DNA of 64,000 nt. Origin: Catenovulum sediminis. GTDB taxonomy: Bacteria; Pseudomonadota; Gammaproteobacteria; Enterobacterales; Alteromonadaceae. Shown piece by piece: positions 20,074-28,018 of the stretch. The translations under genes were made by a program, and so were the position numbers. The notes beneath the pieces were generated by a model. It made no database searches. It was not told where the DNA came from and worked only from the letters and a program-made list of their open reading frames with translations. The stretch lies in NCBI RefSeq assembly GCF_007289895.1, contig NZ_CP041660.1, forward strand, positions 248,001 through 312,000, given 5' to 3'. Position 1 is the stretch's first letter, and the number at the start of each line of letters is the position of its first letter.

Positions 20074-21110
20074 TGTCATATTCCCCGATAAAAACAGCCA
20101 TAGTAGGCTATGGCTTTTCAGCCAAAACCTTTCATTTGCCATTTATTACAACCCTACCAGAACTATCGCTTTGCGCGATTAGTAGCAGCCAGCAACAGTT
20201 AGTGACGACCGAACAACCGCAAGCCAAGTATTTTGCCAGTGCCGAAGCTATGCTAGAACAAAGTGATGCCGAGCTGGTGATAATAACGGCCCCCAATAAT
20301 GTGCATTTTAAACTGGCCAAATTAGCGCTTGAAAACGGCAAACACGTTATTGTAGAAAAACCCTTTGTGCTAGATGTGGCAGACGGTGAAACACTGGTTA
20401 AACTGGCAAAAGATAAAGGTTTAAAACTCAGTGTATTTCATAACCGCAGATGGGATGGCGATTTTTTAACGATACAAAAATTAATTGCCGACCATAAAAT
20501 TGGTGAAATTAAACATTTTGAAGCGCATTTTGATCGTTTTCGTCCAACCGTACGTGACAGATGGCGTGAACAATCAACCGAAGGAGGTGGCATTTTATTT
20601 GATTTAGGCCCGCATTTGCTTGATCAGGCATTGCAGTTATTTGGTAAACCCACTGCAATAACCGCCCAGTGCCGCAGCATGCGACCTAACTCTAAAAATG
20701 TCGACTATTTTAATATTATGCTGCACTACCCTGATTTTTACGCCCAATTACATGCCAATTTGTACAGCTGCGAACCCAACATTCGGTTTAATATTTTGGG
20801 CAGCGAAGGCAAATATCAAAAATTTGGTCTAGACCCACAAGAAGATTATTTAAAAGCCGGCATTATGCCAGATAAAGCCGAATGGGCAGACGAAACGCCA
20901 GAAATGTACGGCACCGTGTATAAAGAAGGACAAGCCGCAGAAGTAATACAAACCGAACGCGGCGGCTACCAACACTACTTTAAAACCATGGCCGACGCCA
21001 TCCGTTTAAATAAAAACGAACCGGTAACCGCCGAGCAAGCACTGGAAAATATAAAACTAATAGAACTTGCCATAAAAAGCAGCGAACAAGGCAAAACCTT
21101 AACCGTATAA
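20073..21110 (+). CDS. Gfo/Idh/MocA-family NAD(P)-dependent oxidoreductase
   Basis: 345 residues. N-terminal Rossmann fold with TAIVGYGFSAKTFHLPFI (about 8-26). EKPF, the conserved catalytic lysine motif, appears in VIVEKPFVLD near residue 95, and GGGILFDLGPHLLDQAL near residue 170 holds the family's conserved histidine. It resembles E. coli YdgJ, so a sugar or polyol is the likely substrate. Coupled by one-base overlap to the DUF952 gene. It ends directly before the repeat-rich stretch. Confidence 0.85.
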   Translation: MSYSPIKTAIVGYGFSAKTFHLPFITTLPELSLCAISSSQQQLVTTEQPQAKYFASAEAMLEQSDAELVIITAPNNVHFKLAKLALENGKHVIVEKPFVLDVADGETLVKLAKDKGLKLSVFHNRRWDGDFLTIQKLIADHKIGEIKHFEAHFDRFRPTVRDRWREQSTEGGGILFDLGPHLLDQALQLFGKPTAITAQCRSMRPNSKNVDYFNIMLHYPDFYAQLHANLYSCEPNIRFNILGSEGKYQKFGLDPQEDYLKAGIMPDKAEWADETPEMYGTVYKEGQAAEVIQTERGGYQHYFKTMADAIRLNKNEPVTAEQALENIKLIELAIKSSEQGKTLTV

Positions 21111-21182
21111 AAACAAAACAACACCGCGACTTACCCCCAAAATGTAAGTCGCAGCTTCAATCCAACAAAAAACACAACACTC

Positions 21183-21370
21183 AACTTGAAACTCGAACCT
21201 TAAAACTTGAAACTCGAAACTTGAAATTCGCCACTCGAAACTCGAAACTCGAAACTCGAAACTTGAAACTTGAAACTCGAAACTCGAAACTTGAAACTCG
21301 AAACTCGAAACTCGAAACTTGAAACTCGTAACTTGAAACTCAAAACTCAAAACTCGTAACTTGAAACTCG
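21183..21370. repeat. Heptamer tandem array 1 (GAAACTY)
   Basis: About 27 head-to-tail copies of GAAACTC or GAAACTT with a few variants. It begins with GAACCTTAAAACTTGAAAC-type sequence and ends in ACTCGTACCTAAAATG, running straight into a hairpin element. C and T alternate irregularly at position 7. Confidence 0.9.
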
Positions 21371-21407
21371 TACCTAAAATGTAGGTCGCGGCTTCAGCCC
21401 GACAAAA
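21371..21407. repeat. Hairpin element, copy 2
   Basis: TACCTAAAATGTAGG then GTCGCGGC-TTCA-GCCCGAC and AAAA. The arms pair over seven bases with one bulged C around a TTCA loop. The same sequence recurs at 21854-21891, and a degenerate copy lies at 21133-21170. It resembles REP-like intergenic palindromes of marine gammaproteobacteria. Confidence 0.8.
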
Positions 21408-21573
21408 TCTCCCAACAAACACCCATTCCTACAACCTCAGCCTCATAACTTGAAACTTATAACTCGCTACTCTAATCTCATCGCCCGCTGCTCGCTGCTC
21501 TCAACTCAACCCCCGTTCACGTTAATATTCATTTATCACACAGACACGCGTAAATATATCCCTATAGCTTTAC

Positions 21574-21591
21574 CGCAGCATCCATGCTGCG
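21574..21591. repeat. REP-like palindrome CGCAGCAT-CC-ATGCTGCG
   Basis: Perfect 8-bp inverted repeat with a 2-nt centre. Together with flanking sequence (minus strand: GGTAAAGCTATAGGGATAT and GCGTGTCTGTGTGA) it looks like a dispersed element I recall from Alteromonas and Pseudoalteromonas intergenic regions. No T-tract follows on either strand, so it is not an intrinsic terminator. Confidence 0.6.
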
Positions 21592-21658
21592 AAAGTCTGC
21601 TTAGATAAACTGAACATCAACCCTCACTCAAATCCTGCACACTTGCACTTAAAACATA

Positions 21659-21853
21659 CAACTCGAACCTTAAAACTTAAAACTCGAAACTCGTAACTTG
21701 AAACTCGAAACTTGAAACTTGAAACTTGAAACTTGAAACTTGAAACTCGAAACTTGAAACTTGAAACTTGAAACTCGAAACTTGAAACTTGAAACTTGAA
21801 ACTTGAAACTTGAAACTCGAAACTTGAAACTTGAAACTTGAAACTTGAAATTC
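21659..21853. repeat. Heptamer tandem array 2 (GAAACTY)
   Basis: About 27 copies, mostly GAAACTT with GAAACTC at intervals. It opens with AACTCGAACCTTAAAACTT and closes with TTCGTACCTAAAATG, the same boundaries as array 1. The composite unit (array plus hairpin) is thus present twice, about 480 bp apart, in the same orientation. Confidence 0.9.
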
Positions 21854-21891
21854 GTACCTAAAATGTAGGTCGCGGCTTCAGCCCGACAAAA
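21854..21891. repeat. Hairpin element, copy 3
   Basis: Identical to copy 2 through the stem (GTAGGTCGCGGCTTCAGCC core) and again directly abutting the end of a heptamer array. Confidence 0.8.
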
Positions 21892-21951
21892 CAAGTGTCG
21901 CTAAAATCTGACAGCGCACACTCTAATTATGGACTGCGCCTAAACTAAACA

Positions 21952-21979
21952 TTTCTAAGCTGCCTGTGCGGCAGTGAAC
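21952..21979 (-). CRISPR. Solitary type I-F CRISPR repeat, no array and no cas genes
   Basis: Read on the minus strand, these 28 nt start GTTCACTGCC, have the palindromic core CTGCCGCACAGGCAG and end CTTAGAAA. Length, hairpin and both ends equal the type I-F (Cas6f-processed) repeat as I remember it from Vibrio, Shewanella and enterobacteria. The usual 32-nt spacing reveals no second good copy on either side. At 21919-21892 a 28-nt window keeps 7 of the first 10 repeat bases, which is weak. So this is one isolated repeat, either a relic or a repurposed unit. Confidence 0.6.
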
Positions 21980-22095
21980 CCAATAATGCAATTATTAATA
22001 CGCCTTTTTAGAATTGGCTGCGTGAAAAAACACCAGCAACAACATTAACTTAATTTAAATATTAAATTTACATTATGAACTTTTACAAACAAGTG

Positions 22096-22112
22096 GTATA
22101 CATAATGTATAC
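22096..22112. promoter_or_regulatory. 17-bp perfect palindrome, candidate operator for the HD-GYP-like gene
   Basis: GTATACAT-A-ATGTATAC is perfectly symmetric and ends 34 nt before the GTG start. TTTACA at 22082-22087 could be the -35 box, with the -10 box falling within the palindrome, a usual place for repressor binding. The regulator is unknown. Confidence 0.55.
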
Positions 22113-22146
22113 TTTTCTCAGAGCTATTTAGAGGTACTCTGATATC

Positions 22147-23484
22147 GTGACAAAAAATTTAGAATCGTCTGATTTACACCAACATTACGCGACACACTTA
22201 GGGAATGTCACTAAAGATAATCAGATTATTGCTACGGGGGATATACGCAACACTGCGGGCGTGCTCGTTGCGGCCAAAAATACGCGAATTAACCAACAAA
22301 TCGCTGAAAAAATAGCGCGCCATAAACTGTTGATCCCTTTAGAGCAACAAATTGCCCTAGAAAAAACCTGTAAAGTTGAGCAAGAGCTCTTTGCATTGCC
22401 GTCTCACCCTGAGGTGAAAGTTTTGATTGAAAACGGTGTTGGTGTCGAGCAATTCCAAAATCACGGCAAGGCGCTAAAGTACTATCCGTTGTTATTACAA
22501 AAATTAACGGTGCTGAAAGCAAGCTATCCTGAAATATATAAAAAAGCGGTAATGGGTGCATACGTTGCGCTGTTGATCAGTTTAGAACGCAATTTAGATG
22601 TTAAAACAAGCAGTAATATATTTATCGCAACCTTGGTACGTGATATTGGTCTGTTACATATCGAGCCTAAAATTGTTATGGGCACTGGTGTTTTATCTGC
22701 CCAAGACTGGTTAATGTTACAAGGCCATGTGTCGATAGGTTATCACTATGTAAGGTTAGAAAATAATATTCCAAACGTGATCCCTAGGGCGATTTTTGAG
22801 CATCATGAAAGGTGCGATGGTTTTGGTTACCCTAAGCAAAAATTTGAGCATCAGTTGTCTTTAGAAGGGCAAGTGGTTGCTTTTGCCGACAGCTTTATAG
22901 GGATGTTTTATAAATATATTTTCGCTTTAAAATACCCGTTTAAGGCGCTGTTACCGATAATGCAGTTTAACGCTGGTGCACATGGTATAGAAAATACCGA
23001 TGCGTGCATTCGCTTATTTGGTAAGTTGGTTAAGTCTTATAAGCGTATTCACAGTAACCAAGAGTTAGCTGTTTTGTCGGCTAAAATTCCGCTACGCCAT
23101 AAACATATTAACGAGTGGTTTGTGCAAGCTGAAATACTCAATGCGGGCCTGTCTTCGGTCTATTCTGGGGCCGCAATAGTACGTTCTACTGAGCGGATTA
23201 GTTGGTTAAGACGTTTGCTGACACGTTCTGGTATTGACGATAACCGTTTTGTTAATTGGCTTAAAGAAGTTGATTTTCAATCAATATCAGACAAGGAGGT
23301 AGAAGAAATTGAGCAATATGCACTGATGTTAAATGAAATGTCTTGGCATCTAAATGAGCTACGTAAAGTTTTTTCTTTAATCATCACTCATTTACAAGGG
23401 CCTGAGGAACAAGTGTCAGAATACAAAGATATATATAGGATCTTAAAAGCGATGATGGGACATTTTAAAGCGGATTTACTCTAG
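22147..23484 (+). CDS. HD-GYP-like protein with degenerate HD motif (RDIG)
   Basis: 445 residues from a GTG start with AGAGGT 10 nt upstream. The C-terminal part carries EHHERCDGFGYP near residue 220, the GYP signature of c-di-GMP phosphodiesterases of the HD-GYP type. The HD position reads ATLVRDIGLLHIE, so the metal-binding His is Arg and the following Lys is Leu. The N-terminal 100 residues (DIRNTAGVLVAAKNTRINQ) look like the DUF3391-like/PliZ region often ahead of HD-GYP domains. There is a helical C-terminal extension. Inferred: a c-di-GMP binding or weakly active protein rather than a normal phosphodiesterase. Confidence 0.75.
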   Translation: MTKNLESSDLHQHYATHLGNVTKDNQIIATGDIRNTAGVLVAAKNTRINQQIAEKIARHKLLIPLEQQIALEKTCKVEQELFALPSHPEVKVLIENGVGVEQFQNHGKALKYYPLLLQKLTVLKASYPEIYKKAVMGAYVALLISLERNLDVKTSSNIFIATLVRDIGLLHIEPKIVMGTGVLSAQDWLMLQGHVSIGYHYVRLENNIPNVIPRAIFEHHERCDGFGYPKQKFEHQLSLEGQVVAFADSFIGMFYKYIFALKYPFKALLPIMQFNAGAHGIENTDACIRLFGKLVKSYKRIHSNQELAVLSAKIPLRHKHINEWFVQAEILNAGLSSVYSGAAIVRSTERISWLRRLLTRSGIDDNRFVNWLKEVDFQSISDKEVEEIEQYALMLNEMSWHLNELRKVFSLIITHLQGPEEQVSEYKDIYRILKAMMGHFKADLL

Positions 23485-23584
23485 CTCTATTACTAGCTTT
23501 ATTACTATCTTTAAATTACACCCGCTTTGCTAACGATAAACGCTAAGCTATTTAACGGGTGTATGTGTAAAGTGTTCGCTTGTT

Positions 23585-24394
23585 TTACAGGTTTGGTAAA
23601 TTACGGGCGTAAAATATTTCCTGTGTTTCTTGCTGTAGTTTGCGTTTCGCGTCTTCTAATTCGCTGTCGCCTAAATCCTCTACGCCTGTACCAAACAAGT
23701 GTCGGCTGACGTCAAAGTCTTTTAGTACCATTTTGGTGTGGAAGATATTTTCTTGATATACATTCACATCAATCATGTTGTACAGCTGGTGTATATCTTC
23801 TGACATGTAATTTTGAATCGAGTTAATATCATGATCGATATAGTGTTTTACACCATTTACGTCACGCGTAAACCCACGGACACGATAGTCTATGGTGACA
23901 ACGTCTGAGTCAAAAGAGTGAATTAAGAAATTTAACGCTTTTAGTGGCGAGATAATGCCGCAGGTAGACACTTCTATATCAACCCTAAATGTACTGATGC
24001 CATTTTCTGGATGGCTTTCTGGATAGGTGTGCACACAGATGTGGCTTTTATCCAAATGCGCTACAACTGAATCTGGCAGTGGCCCCGGCGTTTCGTTGTT
24101 GTCATATTGATTTGCGTTTAGTACCGGTTCTTCACTAATCAATATTGTAACACTGGCCCCTTGAGGCTCGTAATCTTGACGCGCTATGTTAAGTACATTT
24201 GCACCAATAATATCGACAACTTCACGTAATATATCGGTTAAACGATCGGCATTATACTGCTCATCGATATATTCGATGTATTCGCTTCTGTGTTTATCTA
24301 ATTTCGCCCAGCTAATATCATATATTGAGAAGCTTAGGCTTTTAGTTAAATTATTGAAGCCGTGTAGTTTGATTTTTTGTGCAGGTTGTGTCAA
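23585..24394 (-). CDS. speD: S-adenosylmethionine decarboxylase proenzyme (gammaproteobacterial class)
   Basis: 269 residues, the size of E. coli SpeD. The self-processing site [13 protein letters not shown] is intact: cleavage before Ser117 makes the pyruvoyl group. [17 protein letters not shown] and [24 protein letters not shown] also match. It yields decarboxylated SAM for spermidine synthesis. No speE is adjacent, unlike in E. coli. Upstream on the same strand, after 68 nt, lies the DUF3802 gene. The 3' end is convergent with the HD-GYP-like gene. Confidence 0.95.
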   Translation of the reverse strand: MTQPAQKIKLHGFNNLTKSLSFSIYDISWAKLDKHRSEYIEYIDEQYNADRLTDILREVVDIIGANVLNIARQDYEPQGASVTILISEEPVLNANQYDNNETPGPLPDSVVAHLDKSHICVHTYPESHPENGISTFRVDIEVSTCGIISPLKALNFLIHSFDSDVVTIDYRVRGFTRDVNGVKHYIDHDINSIQNYMSEDIHQLYNMIDVNVYQENIFHTKMVLKDFDVSRHLFGTGVEDLGDSELEDAKRKLQQETQEIFYARNLPNL

Positions 24395-24462
24395 TGCGAG
24401 TGCACTCCATGGTTTAAAATTTCGCGTATTCTAGTGAAATTTTGCTTTGATAAAAAGCAATA

Positions 24463-24804
24463 TTATTTGATAAATGCCGAGTCAAACAGATTTTTTATCA
24501 ATCCGGCAAATTCAACAACAAACGCTTCTTGCGCTTTAGTCGCCGGTTGATCGAGTCGTCTGGATAAAAACTCTTCTAAATCAGTCACGATTGCGTCGGC
24601 TTCGCGCACCACGTCAAGGCGTGTGTCTTGATCTAAGCCATCGTGCTGCGCAAAAAATGACATAATCTTTTGCGCGATATGTTCTTCAATTAGATCACGT
24701 ACAGATTTATCTATCGTTTGTTCACTGCTATCCGGCTGGAATAAATCCAAATTTTCGGTGAAATAGGATACCAGTTCGATATAAGCCTGCGATTCTGTGA
24801 CCAT
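24463..24804 (-). CDS. DUF3802-family protein
   Basis: 113 residues, acidic and helical, no signal peptide. MVTESQAYIELVSYFTENLDLF, IAQKIMSFFAQH and VVREADAIVTDLEEFL fit the DUF3802 family, which I know only from Alteromonadales and relatives. Function unknown. It lies between the patB-like gene (86 nt upstream) and speD (68 nt downstream). Confidence 0.65.
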   Translation of the reverse strand: MVTESQAYIELVSYFTENLDLFQPDSSEQTIDKSVRDLIEEHIAQKIMSFFAQHDGLDQDTRLDVVREADAIVTDLEEFLSRRLDQPATKAQEAFVVEFAGLIKNLFDSAFIK

Positions 24805-24890
24805 GTGACCCTCTGCTACTACTTTTAAGTTGGTGTTGGTTATTCGCTGATTATTGTAACGAATAACCTGTATATCACAACTTAAACTAT

Positions 24891-26033
24891 TTATAGTGCG
24901 CTATGCGCTTTTTTAATTCTGCGCACCGCTTCTTCTAACTGTGCTTTGGCGCATGCAAAGTTGATGCGTGCAAATTTAGGTTCACCAAAGTCTCTGCCCG
25001 GTGATGGGCCTACACCTGCATGCTCAAAGAATTCTTGCACATCTTCTACCGGTAGTTCTGAGCAGTCAATCCATGCTAAAAAGGTTGCTTCTGCTTTTAC
25101 CATTTTCATGCCTTTTAAGGCATTAATTTCTTGATATAAGTAGTCGCGATTTTCTTTTAAATAGGCTAGCAGTGCTTTATGCCATTTATCCCCATGTTTA
25201 AAAGCGGCTTCTGTTGCGACGAGGCCTAATACTTGTACCCAGGGTACGATGCCCATTGCTGCATTTCTAAATTGCATGCGAACGCGGCTATCTGGAATAA
25301 CGGCAAATGATGCGCCTAAACCTGCAATGTTAAATGTTTTACTTGGCGCCATTAGGCTGATGGCTTTGCCGGATATCTCTTGCAATGAGGGCGCTGGAAT
25401 ATGTTTAACGCCCGGCTCTAAGATGAGATCACAATGAATTTCGTCTGAGCATAGTATGACATTGTGGCGTAAACATATTTCGGCAACATGCTTAAGTTCG
25501 CTTTCTGTCATCACTGAACCGCATGGGTTCATTGGATTGCACATGATAAATAGTTTAGTTTTCGGATCAGCTGCTTGCTTTTCTAGCTCGGCCATATCCA
25601 GCTTCCAAACGCCGTTTTCGAGTACACTTGGAATATCAACCCGCTCACATTGGTTAAGCGATGGCGCTTTTAATAAGGGTGGATAGTTGGGTACTTGAAT
25701 CAGTATTTTATCACCTGGTTGACAATAGGCTTTACAGGCTACGTTGAATGCGGGGACTACGCCTGGTGTCCAGACTATCCAGTCGGGCAAAATGTGCCAG
25801 TTATGTTCTTTTGCAATCCACTCACAGGTTGCCTGATTCAGTGATTCGTAAGGCAGTGTGTAGCCCAGTATGCCGTGGTCACACCTTTCTTTGATTGCAT
25901 CGATAATTTCTTGCGGCGGCTGAAATTCGGCATCGGCAACCCACATTGGGATAATGTCCTGATCTTGATATTTATCCCATTTAAATGAATGAGTTGGTTT
26001 TCTGTCTATAATTTTGTCAAAGTCAAAAGACAT
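24891..26033 (-). CDS. MalY/PatB-type aminotransferase, putative C-S lyase
   Basis: 380 residues, fold type I PLP enzyme. IIPMWVADAEFQPPQEI, NPMNPCGSV, ILCSDEIHCDL (PLP-binding Asp) and APSKTFNIAGL (PLP lysine) match MalY/PatB, which cleave cystathionine or cysteine to pyruvate, ammonia and a thiol. A plain transaminase is less likely given the IPMWVAD opening. It begins 24 nt after lapD on the same strand and so may be the tail of the adhesin operon by read-through. Confidence 0.85.
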   Translation of the reverse strand: MSFDFDKIIDRKPTHSFKWDKYQDQDIIPMWVADAEFQPPQEIIDAIKERCDHGILGYTLPYESLNQATCEWIAKEHNWHILPDWIVWTPGVVPAFNVACKAYCQPGDKILIQVPNYPPLLKAPSLNQCERVDIPSVLENGVWKLDMAELEKQAADPKTKLFIMCNPMNPCGSVMTESELKHVAEICLRHNVILCSDEIHCDLILEPGVKHIPAPSLQEISGKAISLMAPSKTFNIAGLGASFAVIPDSRVRMQFRNAAMGIVPWVQVLGLVATEAAFKHGDKWHKALLAYLKENRDYLYQEINALKGMKMVKAEATFLAWIDCSELPVEDVQEFFEHAGVGPSPGRDFGEPKFARINFACAKAQLEEAVRRIKKAHSAL

Positions 26034-26057
26034 TTTTTTCTTCGCCTCTAATTTCTT

Positions 26058-28004
26058 TTACTGGCTTATTTCAAAGTGTTCTGGTTTGTAAATAAACCCT
26101 TGATAGCCATCAAAATGATATTCTTTTAAGATTTCCAGTTGGGCTTCATTTTCTACCCGAGTTGCAATTACCGCAACGTCTAAGTTGTGAATGGTAGTAC
26201 ATAATGAGCCAACAAAATAGGCGTCATCTTTGTTGCTGAGCGCCATTTGTGTATATGCATGGTCGATTTTAACGTAATTTGGATGAATTGACTGCAAATA
26301 ACTTAACGATGAAAAATTACGACCGACTCTGTCTACACCAAATTGAATGCCCATATTTGTAAACTGATAACACAAGTTTTCGATACGCTCTCGGTTATAG
26401 ATGACACTTTCTTCACTGAATTCAAAACAGATGTGCGCGGCTAAGTGTGAGTTAGCACGTATAATATCAATTAACCATAAGATGAAATTTTCATCTTTTA
26501 GCGCACTGGCTGTCAGGTTGATGGCATAAGATTTATCTGGGTGTTTGTTGATATGTGCAAAGATGGTTTCGATGACTTTTTTATCAAATACTTGGCCAAG
26601 TTCATATTCATCTAAGACAGATATAAATGATGCTGCATTAATTGAACCTAAATCTTTTAATTTTAACTGCGCAAATGCTTCAAAATGCAATGTATCTTGT
26701 GGTTTATTAAATTCAATGACAGGTTGCCTAGAAAAGCCTAGGTTAGCGTTGTTAATTGCGCCTAATATTTTATCGCGTAACTCGGTTTTAACTAAGGTAC
26801 TGGCGGTATTTTCTTTGTTCTGTTGCACGATATTAATGTGCTTGGCACTTTGCCTTGCTTGTTGCAAGGCTGAATCAACCATACCCATTAGTTTGGTAGC
26901 TTCAGTTTTTTCTTTAACGACCACGGTGCCAATATAGAATATTGGCTCGTCATAAAACTGTTTGGTAAAGTGTGGTGATTCTAACGTTTGTTGCAATTGT
27001 TCTAATTTATACTCAATTGCTTGTAAGTCAGCGCCTTGTACTAATACTGCAAATTCATTCACTGATAATCGGCAGGCTACGTGACCATTGTCGGGGTTAA
27101 ACACATTTAATAGCCGTTGTGCTGCGGCTTTTACTACGTCATCTCTTTGTGTGAATCCATCGCGTTTTTTAATAGTCTCCAACCCATTGAGTTCGAGCAG
27201 TAGTACTGAGCCATGCGCTGATTCTTCTAACCATGCATTGAGCTGTCGATTAAAAAACGAGCGATTCCCTAGCCCTGTGGTGGGATCTTGAAACGCTTGT
27301 TGTTTCAGTTTGTCGTGTAATCTTGCTTCTTCTTGAAATTGTTCTTTTAGTTTTTCTGTCATTTTGTTGATGGCTTCGGTGACTTGCTTAAGCTCTTTTG
27401 TTGCGGGCAGTTCTAGTGCATTACCGAATTTTCTTTCTTGAATTTCTTGTGCTTTTTTCTGTATTTTTCTAAGCGGCCCCAACAAGACTCGAATACCAAA
27501 GCCAGTAAAAATAATTACCGCAATCGATAAACAGAAAATCCATATAAACATGGCGGTGAATGCTTCCCATAATTGTTTATATGCAAATCCGGGGTGTCCT
27601 TTTATTTTAAGTGTACCTGCTTGCATCCAGCCGTCTGTGATTGTGGTTTCTTGTTGTGGGATATTTAATAAATCTAAGTTGATAAACCATTCTGGCACAC
27701 CTGCAATACGTACCGGATTTTTTCTTGATATGGTTTTTTCATCTACAAAGGTTTCCAACTCAATAGATTCATAAAATCCACCATCAAAATAAGTATTGAT
27801 GGTAGATTCAATCATCACTTTGTCATCACTTTGTAAATGCGGTTGCAGCGCCATACTTAATGACGTAGACGTGTTATTTAAGTCTGACTCTAATTGGTTC
27901 GCTAAGTAGTTTCGTGTAGAGTTAAATTCTAACCACAAAACACCTACTAAGTTCAGCGAAAAGCAGACTATTATCATCAGCAGAATTTGTCGAAACAAAG
28001 TCAT
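26058..28004 (-). CDS. lapD: LapD-like c-di-GMP receptor (degenerate GGDEF and EAL)
   Basis: 648 residues. Membrane segment at 5-25, a periplasmic LapD/MoxY-type domain to about 150, a second membrane segment (about 150-172), HAMP, GGDEF, EAL. The GGDEF site reads SVNEF (RLSVNEFAVLV) and the EAL site reads FEAFAQL, so neither diguanylate cyclase nor phosphodiesterase activity is expected. This is the LapD pattern: the EAL domain binds c-di-GMP and the periplasmic domain then sequesters LapG. It lies 14 nt after lapG, the last core gene of the locus. Confidence 0.92.
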   Translation of the reverse strand: MTLFRQILLMIIVCFSLNLVGVLWLEFNSTRNYLANQLESDLNNTSTSLSMALQPHLQSDDKVMIESTINTYFDGGFYESIELETFVDEKTISRKNPVRIAGVPEWFINLDLLNIPQQETTITDGWMQAGTLKIKGHPGFAYKQLWEAFTAMFIWIFCLSIAVIIFTGFGIRVLLGPLRKIQKKAQEIQERKFGNALELPATKELKQVTEAINKMTEKLKEQFQEEARLHDKLKQQAFQDPTTGLGNRSFFNRQLNAWLEESAHGSVLLLELNGLETIKKRDGFTQRDDVVKAAAQRLLNVFNPDNGHVACRLSVNEFAVLVQGADLQAIEYKLEQLQQTLESPHFTKQFYDEPIFYIGTVVVKEKTEATKLMGMVDSALQQARQSAKHINIVQQNKENTASTLVKTELRDKILGAINNANLGFSRQPVIEFNKPQDTLHFEAFAQLKLKDLGSINAASFISVLDEYELGQVFDKKVIETIFAHINKHPDKSYAINLTASALKDENFILWLIDIIRANSHLAAHICFEFSEESVIYNRERIENLCYQFTNMGIQFGVDRVGRNFSSLSYLQSIHPNYVKIDHAYTQMALSNKDDAYFVGSLCTTIHNLDVAVIATRVENEAQLEILKEYHFDGYQGFIYKPEHFEISQ

Positions 28005-28018
28005 AATATCACCTGGTA

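Larger units (their letters stand above)
21111..22146. other. Repeat-rich 1-kb intergenic region
   Basis: No credible gene. Contents in order: a degenerate hairpin copy (21133-21170), heptamer array 1 (21183-21370), hairpin copy (21371-21407), a stretch with scattered AACTTGAAAC-like fragments, a REP-like palindrome (21574-21591), heptamer array 2 (21659-21853), hairpin copy (21854-21891), a solitary type I-F CRISPR-like repeat (21952-21979) and the promoter region of the next gene. Minus-strand frames across the arrays only encode FKFQVSS-type periodic peptides. Confidence 0.85.

Noticed and set aside
21099-21894. Minus-strand frames of 107 and 74 codons across the heptamer arrays (FEFQVSSF-type peptides)
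   Set aside because: Their sequence is fully explained by the heptamer repeats and hairpin elements; a stop-free frame is a by-product of the repeat unit.
21892-21919. A possible degenerate second CRISPR repeat 32 nt from the solitary one
   Set aside because: Seven of the first ten bases match but only about nine of 28 overall, close to what chance allows.
23517-23563. Inverted repeat TACACCCG/CGGGTGTA between the HD-GYP-like gene and speD
   Set aside because: The loop is long (over 30 nt) and no T-tract follows, so I do not call a terminator.
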